From assembly GCA_001695595.3 (NCBI GenBank), contig MBPM02000009.1:1550001-1614000 (forward strand): a stretch of DNA of 64,000 nucleotides, read 5' to 3'. Shown here one piece after another: positions 23,072 to 36,975 of this stretch. Source of the stretch: Plasmopara viticola. Taxonomy: Eukaryota > Oomycota > Peronosporomycetes > Peronosporales > Peronosporaceae. The stretch's first letter is position 1. Each line of letters opens with the position of its first letter. A program made the position numbers and the translations under genes. The notes below the pieces were generated by a model. It was not told where the DNA came from and did not search any database. It worked only from the letters and a program-made list of their open reading frames with translations.

Positions 23072-26000
23072 GGGCGGACAGGCTCGATATCAACTTCATA
23101 GACCCCAGGTAAATGAGCTCGAACTAATGATCTACCTTGTCGATCGTTTAGGTAATTATATATATATATATTTTTGCAGTTTAATTAGACAGACAACGCG
23201 ATTGATGGGGCAAGGCACGAATTGGTCGTGTCTAGGAAAGATTGCGCGAGAGTGGTCAGGTTGAAGCACCACTTTATACGATAATTAGACTTTGCCGATC
23301 CCATCCAACACATAGCCATTAGGTCGTTGATTTTTAAAATTCCACATTGTTAGAATTTAAGACCATGCATTTGTTAGTTGTCAAAAATCGCAAAATGCGT
23401 AGCCACAATTGTCTTTTGTCTGTGACACAATCGACAGACGTCCAACAACTTCTCTAGACCTTTACGTCCTTCAATCGATCTCGAGCAAGCGAGGGTCTTG
23501 ACGGTGAGAGGTTGAGGTGGAAGCTCAACCTCCTACTATTGATCAAGGATTTCTACATGGCGAGACAATGACCAAGCAGGGCTCCCTCTTTGGCAACGAG
23601 GCACTTGAGCGAGTTGATGGATGTTGATTAAAAAAACTTCATAGTAGGAGATTGTCGAGAAGAGACTCTCTCTGATGCAGCGATCTTTCATAAACTGTCG
23701 CTTAACGCACGCGCTGAAAACGACACGCTTTAGATAAGATCGACAGAGAATGTTTATGTATCGGGATAGGAGACTTCTTTATCGAGCGATAGCAACTCAT
23801 CAGACTTAAACCCAAAAGCCTTTTAAAGAAAATAATAGCGCAAAGCTACCACGTAACGGAGCTCGCGTTCCAAACAATGTTAGTCTTCGCTTTGATTTAT
23901 ATTCGTGACAAAATCTGCATACGCGCTCGATAAAAAAAGAAATATCGCTATTCTCAAGAGAAAGAGCAATTATACGCTTAGTTGTGACTCTATTGCGTAT
24001 GAACGCATCTAGAATGATAGAAAGGACGTATCGATGGCCGTACATCATCTTAGCACTTCAAAAGGAGGAGCTTAGATGCGCCTTTATTAGTGGTATGTCA
24101 TCTAAGACAATTTACGTGATGGGACACGTATAGATTGCGCCCGCCAACTTAAAGTCGCAAGCTCACCTAGCAATGCATCAAAGATCGCTCGTTTATCAGA
24201 GCTTTTTAAGAGTAGTTTTCTATTAATTTAGAACGAAAAAATGGGATTTGGTATGGATGGCATTTCGTGATCGATTACGTGGTCAATGCTGCGGTGAAAC
24301 TCTTGATGTCAGTGTGTACCAGATGGAGAAGCTTGAAAAGCCTCATCCACGAGTAATTAATTCACATAGGACCAAGGCCAAAAGTGCTGAGAAGATATCA
24401 AGCTAAAGTTCTCGCCCGATTGGAAGCTGGGACAAGCTGAGCGTTTCGAAATGTTCGTCTTTGCCTACATTAAATTGTGGCTGGTTAGTAAAAGGAAGAG
24501 CATCTCGACAACAACTGCTGTTTACATGGAAATCATACTGCTGCTGTTGCAAGCCTAAAAATACAAATGGATTCGACCGGATCAACACCGCTAAGGACTA
24601 CCTAAAAAAGGCGTACATACTGTCTGAAAGTAAGGCAAGACCGACTGCAACATAATTAGCAAAATTACAGACATAGTTTTGGACTCTGTTAACCCCTTTG
24701 CTCGGTGCTATATTAACTGACAAACAATGCGGGAATTTGGCAGCGGATAATTTTTGGTGCCTTAAATACGTACCAAAAAAATTGACTCCGCACTAAGTAA
24801 TACTGCTGTTGAATAGAATTTGCTGAGGAATGAGGTATGACATAGTCGCTCAAGGTCGAAGCATTCGGCTGTTCGCTCTCCTTTTGTATCTGGAGCGCCA
24901 AGTAGTTTGATGAGCGGAAGCTCTCATTAGCACAACTCTTAAAGGAAACGTTGTCGCCAATGTAATGGTCGATGCAAAGATGAGCGATTACGTAGATGTG
25001 GATGCGCCATAAAAGCTATTGAAACTTGTCGGTCTCTTCAGCAAGAAGACGGTAACGCATCGCCTTACCAAGGAGGAACAAGGTGTCCCATCTCGAACGG
25101 AAAAGTGTCGCTTATAGCGATAGCACTCGGCTATATACGAAAGTAGCCACAATTCTATTTGGCCAGTAAACGCTGGGCTAAGTTGAAGGAGTCACTCATA
25201 ACGTAGCTTAAAGCGTATTACAGAGTCGATAATTTAGCAGAAGCTGTATTTGTAAACATCCATTTATTATATGATGCAGTGGCCTCGAAAGACCATAATA
25301 AGTGTAAGAAGAGAATTTTCGAACTTGAGAAATTAACCAAATTCGTAATAATCTTCGGTAGAAAATTGGTCAGATTAGTACGTGATAGAAGTAAAAGTCA
25401 TAAAGAGGCTTGGCTTCATAGGCCAAATACCGCATGACACAGCAGCGGCTTTCTATTAATGAAGCAGTAATGTCATTGGATCATTTTTTGTACAAGGCAC
25501 AAGGAGAAAATTGCAAAAATTAAAGTGCCCCGTTCCACGCCATTATTCTGTACTCGAAAGTCAAATGGCAAGTGGTGCATCGTACACGTATATAATAAGC
25601 TGTCAATTAATCAGAAACAATAGTTCCTAGAAAGAAAGTGTCGCACTACAATATGGCGGGATATACATTGGATAGTTCACTCGACTTGGTTGGTGAGTGT
25701 GATCTTTTCCCCATGTGAGAAAGGGACATATGGTCAGGCAAGCACTCCAAGCAGTACACTTCGGAGTTAGCTAGTCATATTACCAAAAGCTACCAATCAT
25801 GGCTTCGACAACGAGGTCTGGTGAAACGATTGTTCGGGTGCTAAAGGTTGTATATACATACATACATTGACGTCGTTTTTTAATAGTCGTATAAAGAACG
25901 GAAAGATATACTCAAAAAATGACATCGCTCACGAGCGAGTCATGATCGAGTACTTAACTCATACGTTATTGCAGATAAATTCATCTGTGAAGGGTGCTAC

Positions 26001-29000
26001 ATTCAAATGTATGGCATTCGGACAGATTCTGCTACGGTCAAGGCCGTTGTAATTCAGCTACTTCCACTGAGGCAATAAGATTTAGCGAGATGGCTTGACC
26101 GGGCCAATTGCGAGCACAAGTGCAGTGCATTCTACACAAAAGCTGGTATGCCACTCTTCGCTCTCATTTACACATACACAAAATAAATTAAGTAACTTCG
26201 ACACCACGAGGCACATTATGAAGCTTGGGAAAGCCTGTTACAGACGCTCACCCATCCTTTTCGAGTCTTGAACAACTTTTTTATGCTGACTATAATACGT
26301 CCGATTCTTTCATCGCTTCTGCACTGCCACAAGCAGACACTGAAGGGCGAGGTTGGTTCGGTCGCGCTCGAATTTCGGCTCCCTTACGCTGTCCATACCA
26401 TAAATTACTTGCTTCTAGCTGTGCATTTGCGTTCATCTGCTACGCTTTAAGATATTCGTAATTAATACAGATCATACATTTCTATGTAATATAACACAGT
26501 GGTCCCATTGATTGTAAAGACTAGAAGGTGGCTTTCCTTCTTTGCAGAAGCTAACCTTGAAGGTGACGTATAAATGGGGTAAGTGGAATGTCTTGGTTGA
26601 AGTATAGACAAGCGTATGTAACAGCTGTTCGTATCGATTCTAATTCTTGGCGCGTATACGTGAATCGACATATGTGAAGCTCTGCTATGGGCTCTGAGGA
26701 GCAGTAAGCTCAAAGACTCGAGCAACAACTGTTGGCACTATAAATTAAGAGGCTACATCGATTCTTGATAGAGTTTGAGCTGTTGCTTACAACACTGATT
26801 ATTATCTTCCGCTAAATGTAGTGTTTCGCTATATAATATTTTATTGTTTTTACCGAGCGGAGAATCGTCATGAGATTGACGATTCCCCGCTTGGTAGCCA
26901 TTGAGATTGAGAAAGACAAGTGATTTAAAAAGCGCCCAGTAGTAGTGGCTCAAGCGTATAAGTGACTTTGTTTATGTTTGCGCTCATGCGACCGTCTTTC
27001 CAACGCAATCACACCATTGTCAAGAGTATTGGTGCCAATATGCTAATATCAATCCATAACAATGGAATCGGTGCTCGCCTGTCGAAATTATCTGCGGACA
27101 ACATCAACATTATGGTCTTTGCTGACCGATGGAGCGAAAGGCTTCAACGGCAGGCAATCTGCAATGCAATGGTCCGGTAGAGAAAACATCATTCAATGGT
27201 TAAAGACGTGTTGCGCAGTGAATGCGCGGATGTACGAAGGCGCCTGAGCAGTATGGCTCAACTCATTGGGTTTGCATGGAACAAACCGATTATGCATTAT
27301 AACGCTACATATTATTTGACGCGAATGTGCTTAACCATTTTTGCGTTCTTTCAGCACCACCACACTTTAGATCTAGTCGGAGATCAACCAAGCGTCTTGA
27401 TGATATCAGACCTCTCATAATACACAAGCAAGTCGAAATCTATCTATCGAAGACAGTTTGTGTTACAAGGCACTTACGAAACGGAATAATGGGAAGCCGA
27501 TGTACCTAAAAGGTGTATTCTGGCCGAAGGAAAATATACGGTTAATTTTAAATACGAGTCAATCACTTTTGAATGGTCTAAAATTGTGATTAGTGCTGTC
27601 GCAAAGCCTGCACTGCTCCCACTCTACATCCAACCTTTCAGGTCCCAGCCAAGGAAGATTTAGCGCATAACCTTATATTTGAAAAGATGCAAGCATGTCC
27701 AGCGTTCGATGATGACTTGCTTAAGCCGTATAATAATCGAGGTTAGGTGAATGTAGTAGCTCTGGCACCATTTGATTGGTTACAAATATTAAGTTATAAA
27801 ATTATACGCGGGCTCATTTACAGGAGCTCGAACCATCGGCTGGGTTGAATTTAACTTTAGGCATGAAAGGCCAAATTCTCTGCCTCGAAGTGTATGAGTC
27901 AAAAAATTTGACTACGATGGCGCACTTAGGGCGCGCCAGATCTAAATTGTGTGCCGTGGCTCCTAGTGTGTGCCATAACAAAGACAGTCGAGGTCGTTGA
28001 TCACTAAATTCCGGCGATAGTAATATTATCGCTAAGTGCACGAGGCATGCCGTATGATGCTAAGATATCATTCTTTGCCTTCTTTCCTACTAAACGGTCG
28101 GCTCCATCACCACATAACGAGTTTTTTGCGCGATGCCGTCGTCATGGTCAAACGCAGTATCTTAAGAAATAAAAGGCTCCGAGAACTCAGACCTCACTCC
28201 GCCATGATTACCCTGACGTCGTAGACGTTTTGAACATAGTGGTTAGTGTCTTCGGCGAGACATCGCTTTCCATCTCTTGGGCTAGAATACTAGCAGATCT
28301 CATCTTAAGGTCACTTGTGACCTTCGTACAAGCAGTAGTCACGGGAGCATGAAGTTGCGGGCAGAAGATATTTCACTGGCAGGATTCAATCTGTCTCAAA
28401 TGGCCATTTCACTCACACATTGACTTCACTGAAGCTGTTACAAAGTGCGAGCAAAGAGTACAGCTTTGTACTTTTGCATGTAACTTCTCAGACGTTCCAC
28501 GAGGCGTAAGTACCACCTGTGAGCCGGCTTCGATCTGCCACTTCTTAGATCTGGAGCTCACGATCGGGTTCTTAGAGTCGCACGTATTAAACGCTAAAGT
28601 TTGTTGAAGCCAATGACTTAGCATCGCAGAAGACCATGGTACCCGACGTAACATTTCGGGCAACAACGACCGACTCGTTGAGCACGAAGTTGTAACCCAT
28701 TTGCGTTTAGAAAAGTGCAAGGTTATTATCATTGTAAGTGTACTTTGTGCTCTCGCGCTTCATCAAGAGAATCGGTTATTGGCTACGGCTAATCAGGCGC
28801 AAGCCTTCGATCAAAATTGGATACGGATTTCTTGGGAGACGCAGTGATACTTGCGAGCACGCGGTGTGCTATGCGTGTGTGCGGCTTATATAAGCACGAC
28901 GTATACAGGGTACAATATAATCGTACAATATAAGGCCCTATTTTATGTATAATACAAGACTTAGGCTTACGAGCTAGGCACGGACGTAATTGTCTCCACA

Positions 29001-31584
29001 CTTTGATGCTGAGGATGGCGAGGGGTATCCAATCATTAGACTTGGTCCTGCACCCTTTGAGCAGGAAGTACTTGACGCGCGTGGCGCGAGCGATTTTTTC
29101 AAGTGATCGAATTGTCATCCAAAGAAAAATCGTACTTAAGCCTGGATGCTGTGTAATGGAAGATCTTAAGAATGTTGTCTATTTTGGATGCAAAAAATGG
29201 CGCGGTCACCTCTTTAAGAGTAACGGAGGTGCACAAAGGTAAGCTCAAATCGGAAAATAGTGTCGTTTGTGGAGCGTAATGGTAAAAGCTTGCTTTAACG
29301 TTTTTTTTTTGATCAGGTGTGATGCTCATTTACTTAACCGTATAGGCTTATGAGAAGCGGTACAAATTACAACGGTGATGCCTGATAGTCTTGAAACATC
29401 TTACAGCTTTTGTTTTGTGTAGACTGAAGGAGTCTAAGGTTTGATCGGAGGGAGTAAAGTCTTAATAAGAGGGAGCGTAAAGGACTGCACAAGCAATGAA
29501 TATTACCATGTTGAGTGACATACGCCACTTGATGTACCAAATATCCATAAGAAGGCAATACTTGGTGCCGAAAAGCTTAGAAAACATAAGTAAGCGGTCA
29601 GATTACTAATGTCTAGTGCATATAAAAAGGAATTGCTATGATACATAATAATGGTCAGACTTGTATATCACAGAGTTCAGAGACAATCCAACATAATGTT
29701 CAATTTACAATTGGAAAAGTACGAGCTATCTCACGTTTTGGTTTCAAAACTAAGTACTTGAAATCACGCAGATAACATTTTATGGGCTGTTCTGACTCTA
29801 AGCAAAGAACGAACTTACGCTTCATATGAGCAGATAGCTGTAACAGCCGCGCATACCCAAGAAATGAACCGAGAGTGGCCCAACTTTGCTTTGTCCACTT
29901 TCTTCTGGTCTTCAATTTCGGCGATCTAGGCGTTCTGCGTCAGATTTTTGCTCCTAACAATTATAAATTCTCCTATTTTTTGTATGGAATGTACGACTGA
30001 CATTTAGTCTTAAGTGTGCCCACGAGCAATGCAGCTGTTGTAACGTGTGCCAATTTTGCTGCTGTAATAGAGAATGAGCCAGGCGTGTATTCGTCGTATT
30101 TATTGACCGTAGCTGCAAAGCATAGGGTGGGTTGAAGAATAGTCGCGCATTTTACGCTACTAAACGTGACAGAGCCTTTATTGCCTGAGCAGCTCTGTGT
30201 AACACAGACTTTTTGAAACTAGTCGCCCATAGTACAGGACGAAGCTCTAGTGTCAGGTGCAGAACTAGTTTTAGTTGAAGAACTTGCAGGCGTGTCGTTT
30301 GTTACAAGCAAAAAAGGTCCAATCAAGCCGAAACAAATTTCTTGGTAGATGGCTTGACAATTTTAAGGGACTGAACAACCGGCATGCATGTTTGGTCATC
30401 TATATATACCATATTTATCGTATTAGGCCAAACGGGGTAGATAACACTAATCTCTCTTCTATAAGATGTAATTTAAGTCGTAGTGGGAGAGGATGTAACG
30501 CGCCGTTAGAAAAGCCGGCTTAGTTTGACTTAACGCTAAAAGAATTAAAAAACGGCATGGCTCTATACCGGTAATTCTACCGAATTTTATACTAGACCCA
30601 AACCATGAACTTATATTTCATGATTATTTTGACTTGCAAATAAAGTTAATTGTATTTAATACAGCTGTCTTTAAACAAAATTTTATTACACTCATCGATG
30701 CCCTTCGAGCCAGGGATGGTTAGCCGTCGTTTGTTGAATGATCTTAAATCCTTAAGCACGGTCTCTTCAAACATGGTATAGATCAGAAGGCTTTCATATT
30801 ATGGATATGTTTATCAGCGAGTGGGTTGATAGCATTCATCATTAAAGCGCCTCTCTGCGAACTAGTCAAGGTGATTGTGCTTATGGACGGCCGAGTATAG
30901 CTTCCCCGCGCTCAACCCTTTAGTGTGCACGCCGCGATGATGGAAGAAGCGATATAATTCGTCTTTTAAATTAAGTCAGCCACTTGTTGGTTTACTTCTT
31001 TGGATTGCTTTGGATGGGTAGTATAGGTTTTTAAGTAAACTATTGTCGACGATATCACAGACATCCGTGCAACTTATTTAAAAATTTTCAAGTTTTTGTA
31101 TTTTCACAAAAGCCGGAAGTGTCTCGAAGTTGTATATTTGAATATGAAACCCTTCATTGAGATTGTAACACATCGTCCGCTTCAAACTAAATTTTTCGAT
31201 GGACAACTTACGCTGTGTCTTGGCTCAGATATTCTGGTGGATTCAAATCGTTAAACTTCTACTAAAAAAGGAGAAAAGAAGTGATGCACGAAATTGACCT
31301 CAGGGAAGGCATGAAGTACTGGGTCATAATGCAATGCCCCCCCACGAGAATAGTCTGAGCGTATATATGCATTTTATGCCAACATAACAGAGCAGATCAT
31401 AGTGCGAGAGTCGAAACCTTCGTACCCGTTATCCTACACTAAAATTCATGACAATGAACGAAAATAGACGACTGGCTCATGGTTTTGTTTAGCTGGACAG
31501 TGGAATGGTAATTCAATTTCAAAAACAGATGCGATACTTAAAAAATGTTTAAGTGTGCGTTGTCCGGTGCACTAAGTTTGGTGA
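23072..31584. other. 8.5-kb gene desert
   Basis: I recognised no gene or intact element. A short (TA)n microsatellite lies at about 23156-23171. Scattered open frames are short, often start without ATG and lack resemblance to known families. Much of this is probably decayed repeat DNA. Confidence 0.45.
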
Positions 31585-34140
31585 TCCAATACAATCAGCT
31601 TTTAATGAGAAAGTCGGACATACCCCATACGGCGGTGATTACCCCTAGTCACATTACTTTAAAAAGCTGACAGAACCTCTATAAAACGACTCGGCGACGC
31701 TTAGCAGTATGGCTATACGATTAATTTGGCCATGCCCGGCTTTCGCCGGACGCTCTTTGATTATATCCGTCCGTAGCTGCTCTAGAAGAAATTAGTCGGC
31801 CCATAAGCCATCCGATGAAAACTTAAGCCAATATTGACAAATTTGTCTTTGTGGCGGAGCTTAGGTAGGTCAGCGGCTTCCTTGTAAGCATTTATCAAAG
31901 AGGAGACGACTTCGACGTTCTTGTGGTGCTCCCGAGCCCGACTAAAGTCAAAGTTTTCACGACTTAGCTTACGCCAAGCTCCCACGTAGAATAGAACAAT
32001 AATTAGGACTATTCAATTGTTTGCAAAAACACAGCGTTGCCTATGCGGCCTTCGCAAAGCATGTGTTCGATCGATTAAAAAATGAGTTTTAGTTATGGAA
32101 AAGTCACCAACGTGATGCTGATGATAGCATATAAGAAGGCTTTTAGAATTCTTCTTTTTTGACTCTGCCCGGTGAGACAAAGCTGTTTAGCATTAATTGC
32201 GATGCTTTCGACGATCCCGTCGGCTGCGCGCTTATGCAACTTGATGAGGACGAATGCGTGCCAGTCATTTCGATTTAGTCCGAAAACTTAGGAGCTATCT
32301 AACGAAACTACCCCCTATATGACAAGACGTCACTTGCCCTGGAGTACGCACTCACATGAGCTTTCTGATATAGAAGCCATTTGTGGTCTGTCACAACATG
32401 CATCTCTATGGAAGGTGCCAAATCCCTCTACTTGATCGAAAAATGTCGAATGGCTGTCAATTTATAGGAAATATAACACCTGCGCAAATAACAAGCCTGG
32501 CAAGCTTGATGTGCTTACCGATGCGGTGTCACGCAGGCCATACTCCTTTCTATCGGGTTTAAAGCCCAACTGATAAACGAACTTGTCGAGCGCACGAAGC
32601 ACACGTCAACCCAGAGATTTTAAGACCGGCAAATAGAATATCGAGCGCAGTTGTATTGCAACGAGAGACAAAACGTTCTGGTCAAATGTAGAGATGATCC
32701 GCTAGATTCAGCACGAGTCGCTGCTACAGAAGCAAAAAATACGAAATTTAGTGTACTTACGATGCTTCAGTTAGCGAAGTTTTCGGCAGAAAAAAAAGAT
32801 GTAATTGGTCTCTACAAAAAATTTGGTGGCCCCATTTACACAGGGGGATGACCAATATGCGAGGACTTGTGATACCTTTTGGAGCGTCAAACTCCCGGCT
32901 CGCACGTCGATTTCTATATAGATCCTGCAAATATCGACGAGCTGTAGAATTTTATAGACCTCAATTTTGTTGTTGGCTTGCCAGAAGTCAGTAGCAGCAC
33001 GAGCATATTTGATTACATGTGTTGCCTAAATAAGATGGTGCGTTCGATACCAGTTCTAGCAGATATAGCTGGAAAATCGCATTTGTTCTAGCAGATATGA
33101 TTGGGTGCAATGGTATCGAATAAAAATTTGCGGGTTTCCGCAATGTTTTGGCAAACGCCTTCAGGAACCCGTTTGCTGATGTCTGAGCAGACCATCCACG
33201 GGCAGAGATTTAGGCGGAGCGTGTCAAATGTCTGCAAAGGAACACACTGTGTAGTATGTACACTGATCACATTTCTAAGTGACTTGGCTGAAGAACTTTT
33301 ACACTCGACTAGGTCTACCACGACCAAAGACATCAGATAGTAGCAAAAAGGGGCTTGTAAAAAAATTTCTCGAATTTTCTCAATGCGAGATTAGATCCAG
33401 ATAGAAAATCATTCAGCAGGGAGAAAGAATGGATCCGCCCGGGATGACGAAAAAAAAAAACAACCGAGCAATCTAAATATATCCATAAAATATGTTAAAT
33501 TATTGCTAGATGTCAAAGCCCTAGGACAAGTACGCTATTTTATAAACAAAATGAAATCTCGTTTCATGGGACCTTTCTTGATCCTAGAAAGGCATGAATT
33601 GGTGTACACCATCGACCCTTTCAAACGATGTCGACGTCTATGACATTTTTATGGGCCGTTTCACGAGTAACTAAGATCCTCATGACCCCGAGCCTCATGT
33701 ATAATCCAATCTTCTCGCGCGACCCAATTGATAAGGCAAAAGTACGGGTAGCCATTTGGCGACGGATTGTGCCCATAGCCACTGCCGCATTGGTCATGAT
33801 GCTGAGGGACCGTGTAAGCATAAGGATGCGCACATTAAGCATCCTATTAAGCCTGGAGTTCACTGCATAGAAAGCGAGTTACCGACAATTCTGCCGACCC
33901 GGCTTTAAGATACACGATGGTCGATTAGACTTTAAAGTTCGTGACAGAGAAGCCATTCTGGCACGGGATCGCTTCGCAGGAGCTGCGCCCTGACCATCAA
34001 GGCCAACTTTGAAATTTTCTCATGCAAGTCGCACAGAGGCTACTGTTCCTCATGTAGTCGGCGCAACGTCAGAACGAAGGCGGCCTCCTCAGGTGCTCAT
34101 TGACCGCCAAGGTCAGCAGCGTTTTGTTGAAAAATTTCAG
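31585..34140 (+). mobile_element. decayed Ty3/gypsy retrotransposon (pol remnants)
   Basis: In the right order on the plus strand there are broken pieces of a gypsy polyprotein. A reverse-transcriptase stretch QLLMRKSDIPHTAVITP lies at about 31590-31640. RNase H parts are CDAFDDPVGCALMQLDED at about 32198-32255 and a YN-NKPGKLDVLTDAVSRRP block at about 32475-32540. The integrase C-terminus shows NKMKSRFMGPFLILERH and YTIDP at about 33546-33620, frameshifted into VYDIFMGRF. A chromodomain-linker-like PPQVLIDRQGQQRFV piece is at about 34080-34125. Stops and frameshifts break every segment. No LTRs could be placed with confidence. Confidence 0.8.
32973..33075. repeat. dispersed repeat, copy 2
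   Basis: Partner of 14359-14463 (about 75% identical by eye). It lies within the gypsy remnant between its RNase H and integrase pieces, next to GATGGTGCGTTCGATACCA and a nearby inverted TGGTATCG. Confidence 0.5.
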
Positions 34141-34626
34141 TGAAGCGGAAAGGCTCTCATAAGCGCTAGGATGTTTTTGTAAAATGACGCGATCCTTCGG
34201 CTTCACAAAGTTCGTCGGAGACGTCGAAACCACTCCAGAACAACTACTCAAAGATCATCATAATCTTTCAATAAAGAGTACGGGCGCTCAATATGTAAGC
34301 TGCGAGCTTTTTGGCCGCACATTAGGGTATGGTGAGATTGAATGCAACCAACGCTCAGAACTTACGTTCCACCTGGTTTTGCATGATGTCGAAGCCGAGA
34401 CATCTCGAATGTAAGCACTCTTCGGCGAACTGATTACAAAGTTGCACTTTTGCTCACGGACGGTAAGCATGTCTTCAAAAGTGGCTGACTATTGAGTGAA
34501 ACCTTGAAGATTTGACCAAACCCTGGATAGGCTTTCCAATTCAAACAATGTAACGGCAGTTCTGAAGTACCTTTGACTCTAGGCTTCTTGCGGCGCCAAA
34601 AAATGAAGTCCTTTAAAGTGCGGTAA

Positions 34627-34679
34627 AAGCACGCGCGTGGCCACCGTAAGCACGCGCATGACCACTGTAAGCACGCGCC
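34627..34679. repeat. 21-bp tandem repeat, 2.5 units
   Basis: Units begin AAGCACGCGC at 34627, 34648 and 34669; the first two differ at few positions and the third is cut after 11 bases. Confidence 0.85.
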
Positions 34680-35593
34680 GAAACAATGATTCCTTTTGAG
34701 CAGCAAGGCGCGCAGAGAGGTCACATGAGAAGTGGCCTTTAAAATCGCTTACGGCGCGCGAAGCAGATTAGTACACTCTTTGCTTTATAGCTTACTCCTC
34801 CACTTTGTCAAGCCCATTGTCTAGAGAGTAAGTAGACCTTGTGTCCACTAAGCTTACCTAAGAAATAGTACCGTCTTTGACTTTGCCCTCTTTCTCCTGA
34901 TTCCCAAGCTTTGTGACCTCGCCAAGAAGCGCGATCTAGGTCAGTATTGCCCCTCGGAAGCCATAATCTTTCCTATTGATTTTGATGAAGCCTTTTGTAT
35001 GACCGGTCTAAGCTTAACACTTTTGAAAATGTACCGCGATAAGGTTGATTTGGCAACACTGTCATAAATCTAAAGCTTCTTTGTGGCCCTAGTAAACGAG
35101 AAGCTTGACGGATTCTCACCAATTTCATCGCCTGGAAGCGAAGGTGTCTTTGGACCCCCGACGAAATGCGCACAGTTTCCGCCGCAGTAAGGTGGGAGTC
35201 TCTCCCAGAGCCTACTATTCTCTGTTTAAGCAGGTAATCTATTTTTAAACTCGTCACCTATGGCGTTGGCGCAATGCGTTATTGGGCACAGAGGCCAACT
35301 ATGGAACAGTGGCCCAAAGCAATTTCTTTGGTCATGACATGGTCAACGTTGATCGACGCGACCGACCGACAGCTCTCTTTGCTCAGTATGCTTTTGAATA
35401 GAAGTCGAGGGTGATGAATTTACCTTAGTGGAGTCACAGAGCTGATTTCGGAACAAATACGACCCCTGCTTAAATTACATAGCTGAATACCGTGTATATA
35501 TTGGTAGGATAAACATTGTTTCAATCAAATCAGTTTTTGAATTTCGCACTTCGGTGATAATAATATGGGAGATCTACAATGTTTTTGCACACC

Positions 35594-35605
35594 ACCTCTC
35601 TGTGC
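35594..35605. repeat. left 12-bp target-site duplication
   Basis: ACCTCTCTGTGC is repeated exactly at 36763-36774 and brackets the non-LTR element; flanking bases differ beyond the 12. Confidence 0.85.
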
Positions 35606-36762
35606 TTTTCGGAAAAGGTTGGGGTGACGCCCTCCTTCCAAGCGCGGGGGCTAAATGCTCGCGCGCTTCGGGCAGGTGCTCTCGGGCATCTGCAGGTCTC
35701 TAACGAGTCTCACCCTCGACGCGACGGTCTCCAGCACCAGGCCAAACCCCCTTCCACGCCCTTAACCGCGCCAACCGCATCCGGATTGGCTCCTTTAATG
35801 TAAATTCTCTAGGTTCGAAGCGCAAGAAGCACGAAAACTCTCCGAAGATCTCCGGCGCTACCGCGTCGATGTCCTTGGCCTCCGAGAAACCAAGATCTAC
35901 GATAGAGGTGAGCACCGCATTGATGACTTCCTTCTAACCCTGAAAAAAAAAAAACGAAGCCAAGACCGAAGTCACCGAAATCCGCCGCCACTGCAACCCG
36001 TCGGGCGCCACTCGACACGCCCGAGCCCGAGAAGAAACCTGGCGCCACACTAAGAAGCTCGGAACACTCCTCGGCGATATTAAAGTCTATCCCGACGCAA
36101 GTCCCTGGCCACCCTCGCGCTCCACCGCCTCTGGTCCGTCTGGCTCCGCCCCACGCTCATCTCACCCAAGACCCGCATTCGACTGTACAACACCTACGTT
36201 CTACCAATTCTGCTGTACAAGTGCGCCACCTGGGCTCTTACCAAGTCAGAGCTCCACGGCCTCGAGAGTTTCCATCGCCGCCAGCTTCGCTACGCTCTTG
36301 GCTATCGCTACTCCCGACACATTTCGAATGCAAGACTCTACGACCTCTGTGATGAGCGGCCGCTGAGACTACGACTGACACAAGCTCGCTGGCGCCTGTT
36401 TGGCCATGTACTTCGCCGCAATCCCGACATTCCAGCTAACCTCCAGATGCGTGCCTACTTCTTCTCCACCGCAGCAAAATGGCGCGGACGTCCCCGCACC
36501 ACGCTCCCCTCAACACTCGACCACAACCTTGTTTCCCGTGGCTCCGGCTTTCGACTCAAGATAGCACAAGACCTCGAAGTGGTACGTACCCTTGCACAAG
36601 ACCGAAAGAAATGAAAGACCCTCACGACCTCGGTGCTGGATGCACTGCCCGCCGAACGAGACTCGACGTATGCGGACGCCACTCTATGCCGTGGACTAGC
36701 CAGACTGAGCCTAGCACGTGCATAACTTGGCAACGCGATAACGTAATACATTACATTACATT
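35606..36762 (+). mobile_element. non-LTR (LINE-type) retrotransposon, internally deleted
   Basis: A 1,157-bp copy with a perfect 12-bp target-site duplication on each side and a (TTACA)n tail at the 3' end. Near 35818-35940 it encodes part of an exonuclease-endonuclease-phosphatase domain (ARKLSEDLRRYRVDVLGLRETK). From about 36095 to 36615 it encodes the C-terminal part of the reverse-transcriptase protein (RLYNTYVLPILLYKCATWAL, YALGYRYSRH, ARWRLFGHVLRR, KWRGRPRTTL). The reverse-transcriptase core between them is missing, so this copy depended on another for movement. A homopolymer A run at 35943-35954 lies near the deletion. A shorter sibling is at 22794-23071. Confidence 0.88.
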
Positions 36763-36774
36763 ACCTCTCTGTGC
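36763..36774. repeat. right 12-bp target-site duplication
   Basis: Exact copy of 35594-35605 immediately after the (TTACA)n tail. Confidence 0.85.
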
Positions 36775-36975
36775 CTGGTGCTGGGCTGTGTTCCCGTCAC
36801 AATACAGTGAATTTGATATAGAAAGTATTATAACGTCATCAGTGAGTCCTATTCGCCGTACTTCAGTGCGCCACGTAGTACATAAATAGAGTGCTTTCAC
36901 GCAATCAGCTGTGATTTTCACCAGTCCCGTCTTAGGAAACAATTTGCAAGAGGGAAGTGAGACAAACAATAGGCG

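Larger units (their letters stand above)
34141..35605. other. intergenic, repeat-derived
   Basis: No gene recognised. It holds a 21-bp tandem repeat (34627-34679) and ends with the left target-site duplication of the non-LTR element. Confidence 0.45.

Noticed and set aside
23156..23171. TA-rich stretch as a promoter TATA region
   Set aside because: It is a plain (TA)n microsatellite with no gene downstream.
27815..27850. tRNA-like B box (GGTTCGAGCTCC on the minus strand)
   Set aside because: The T-loop spacing is wrong and no cloverleaf or A box could be drawn.
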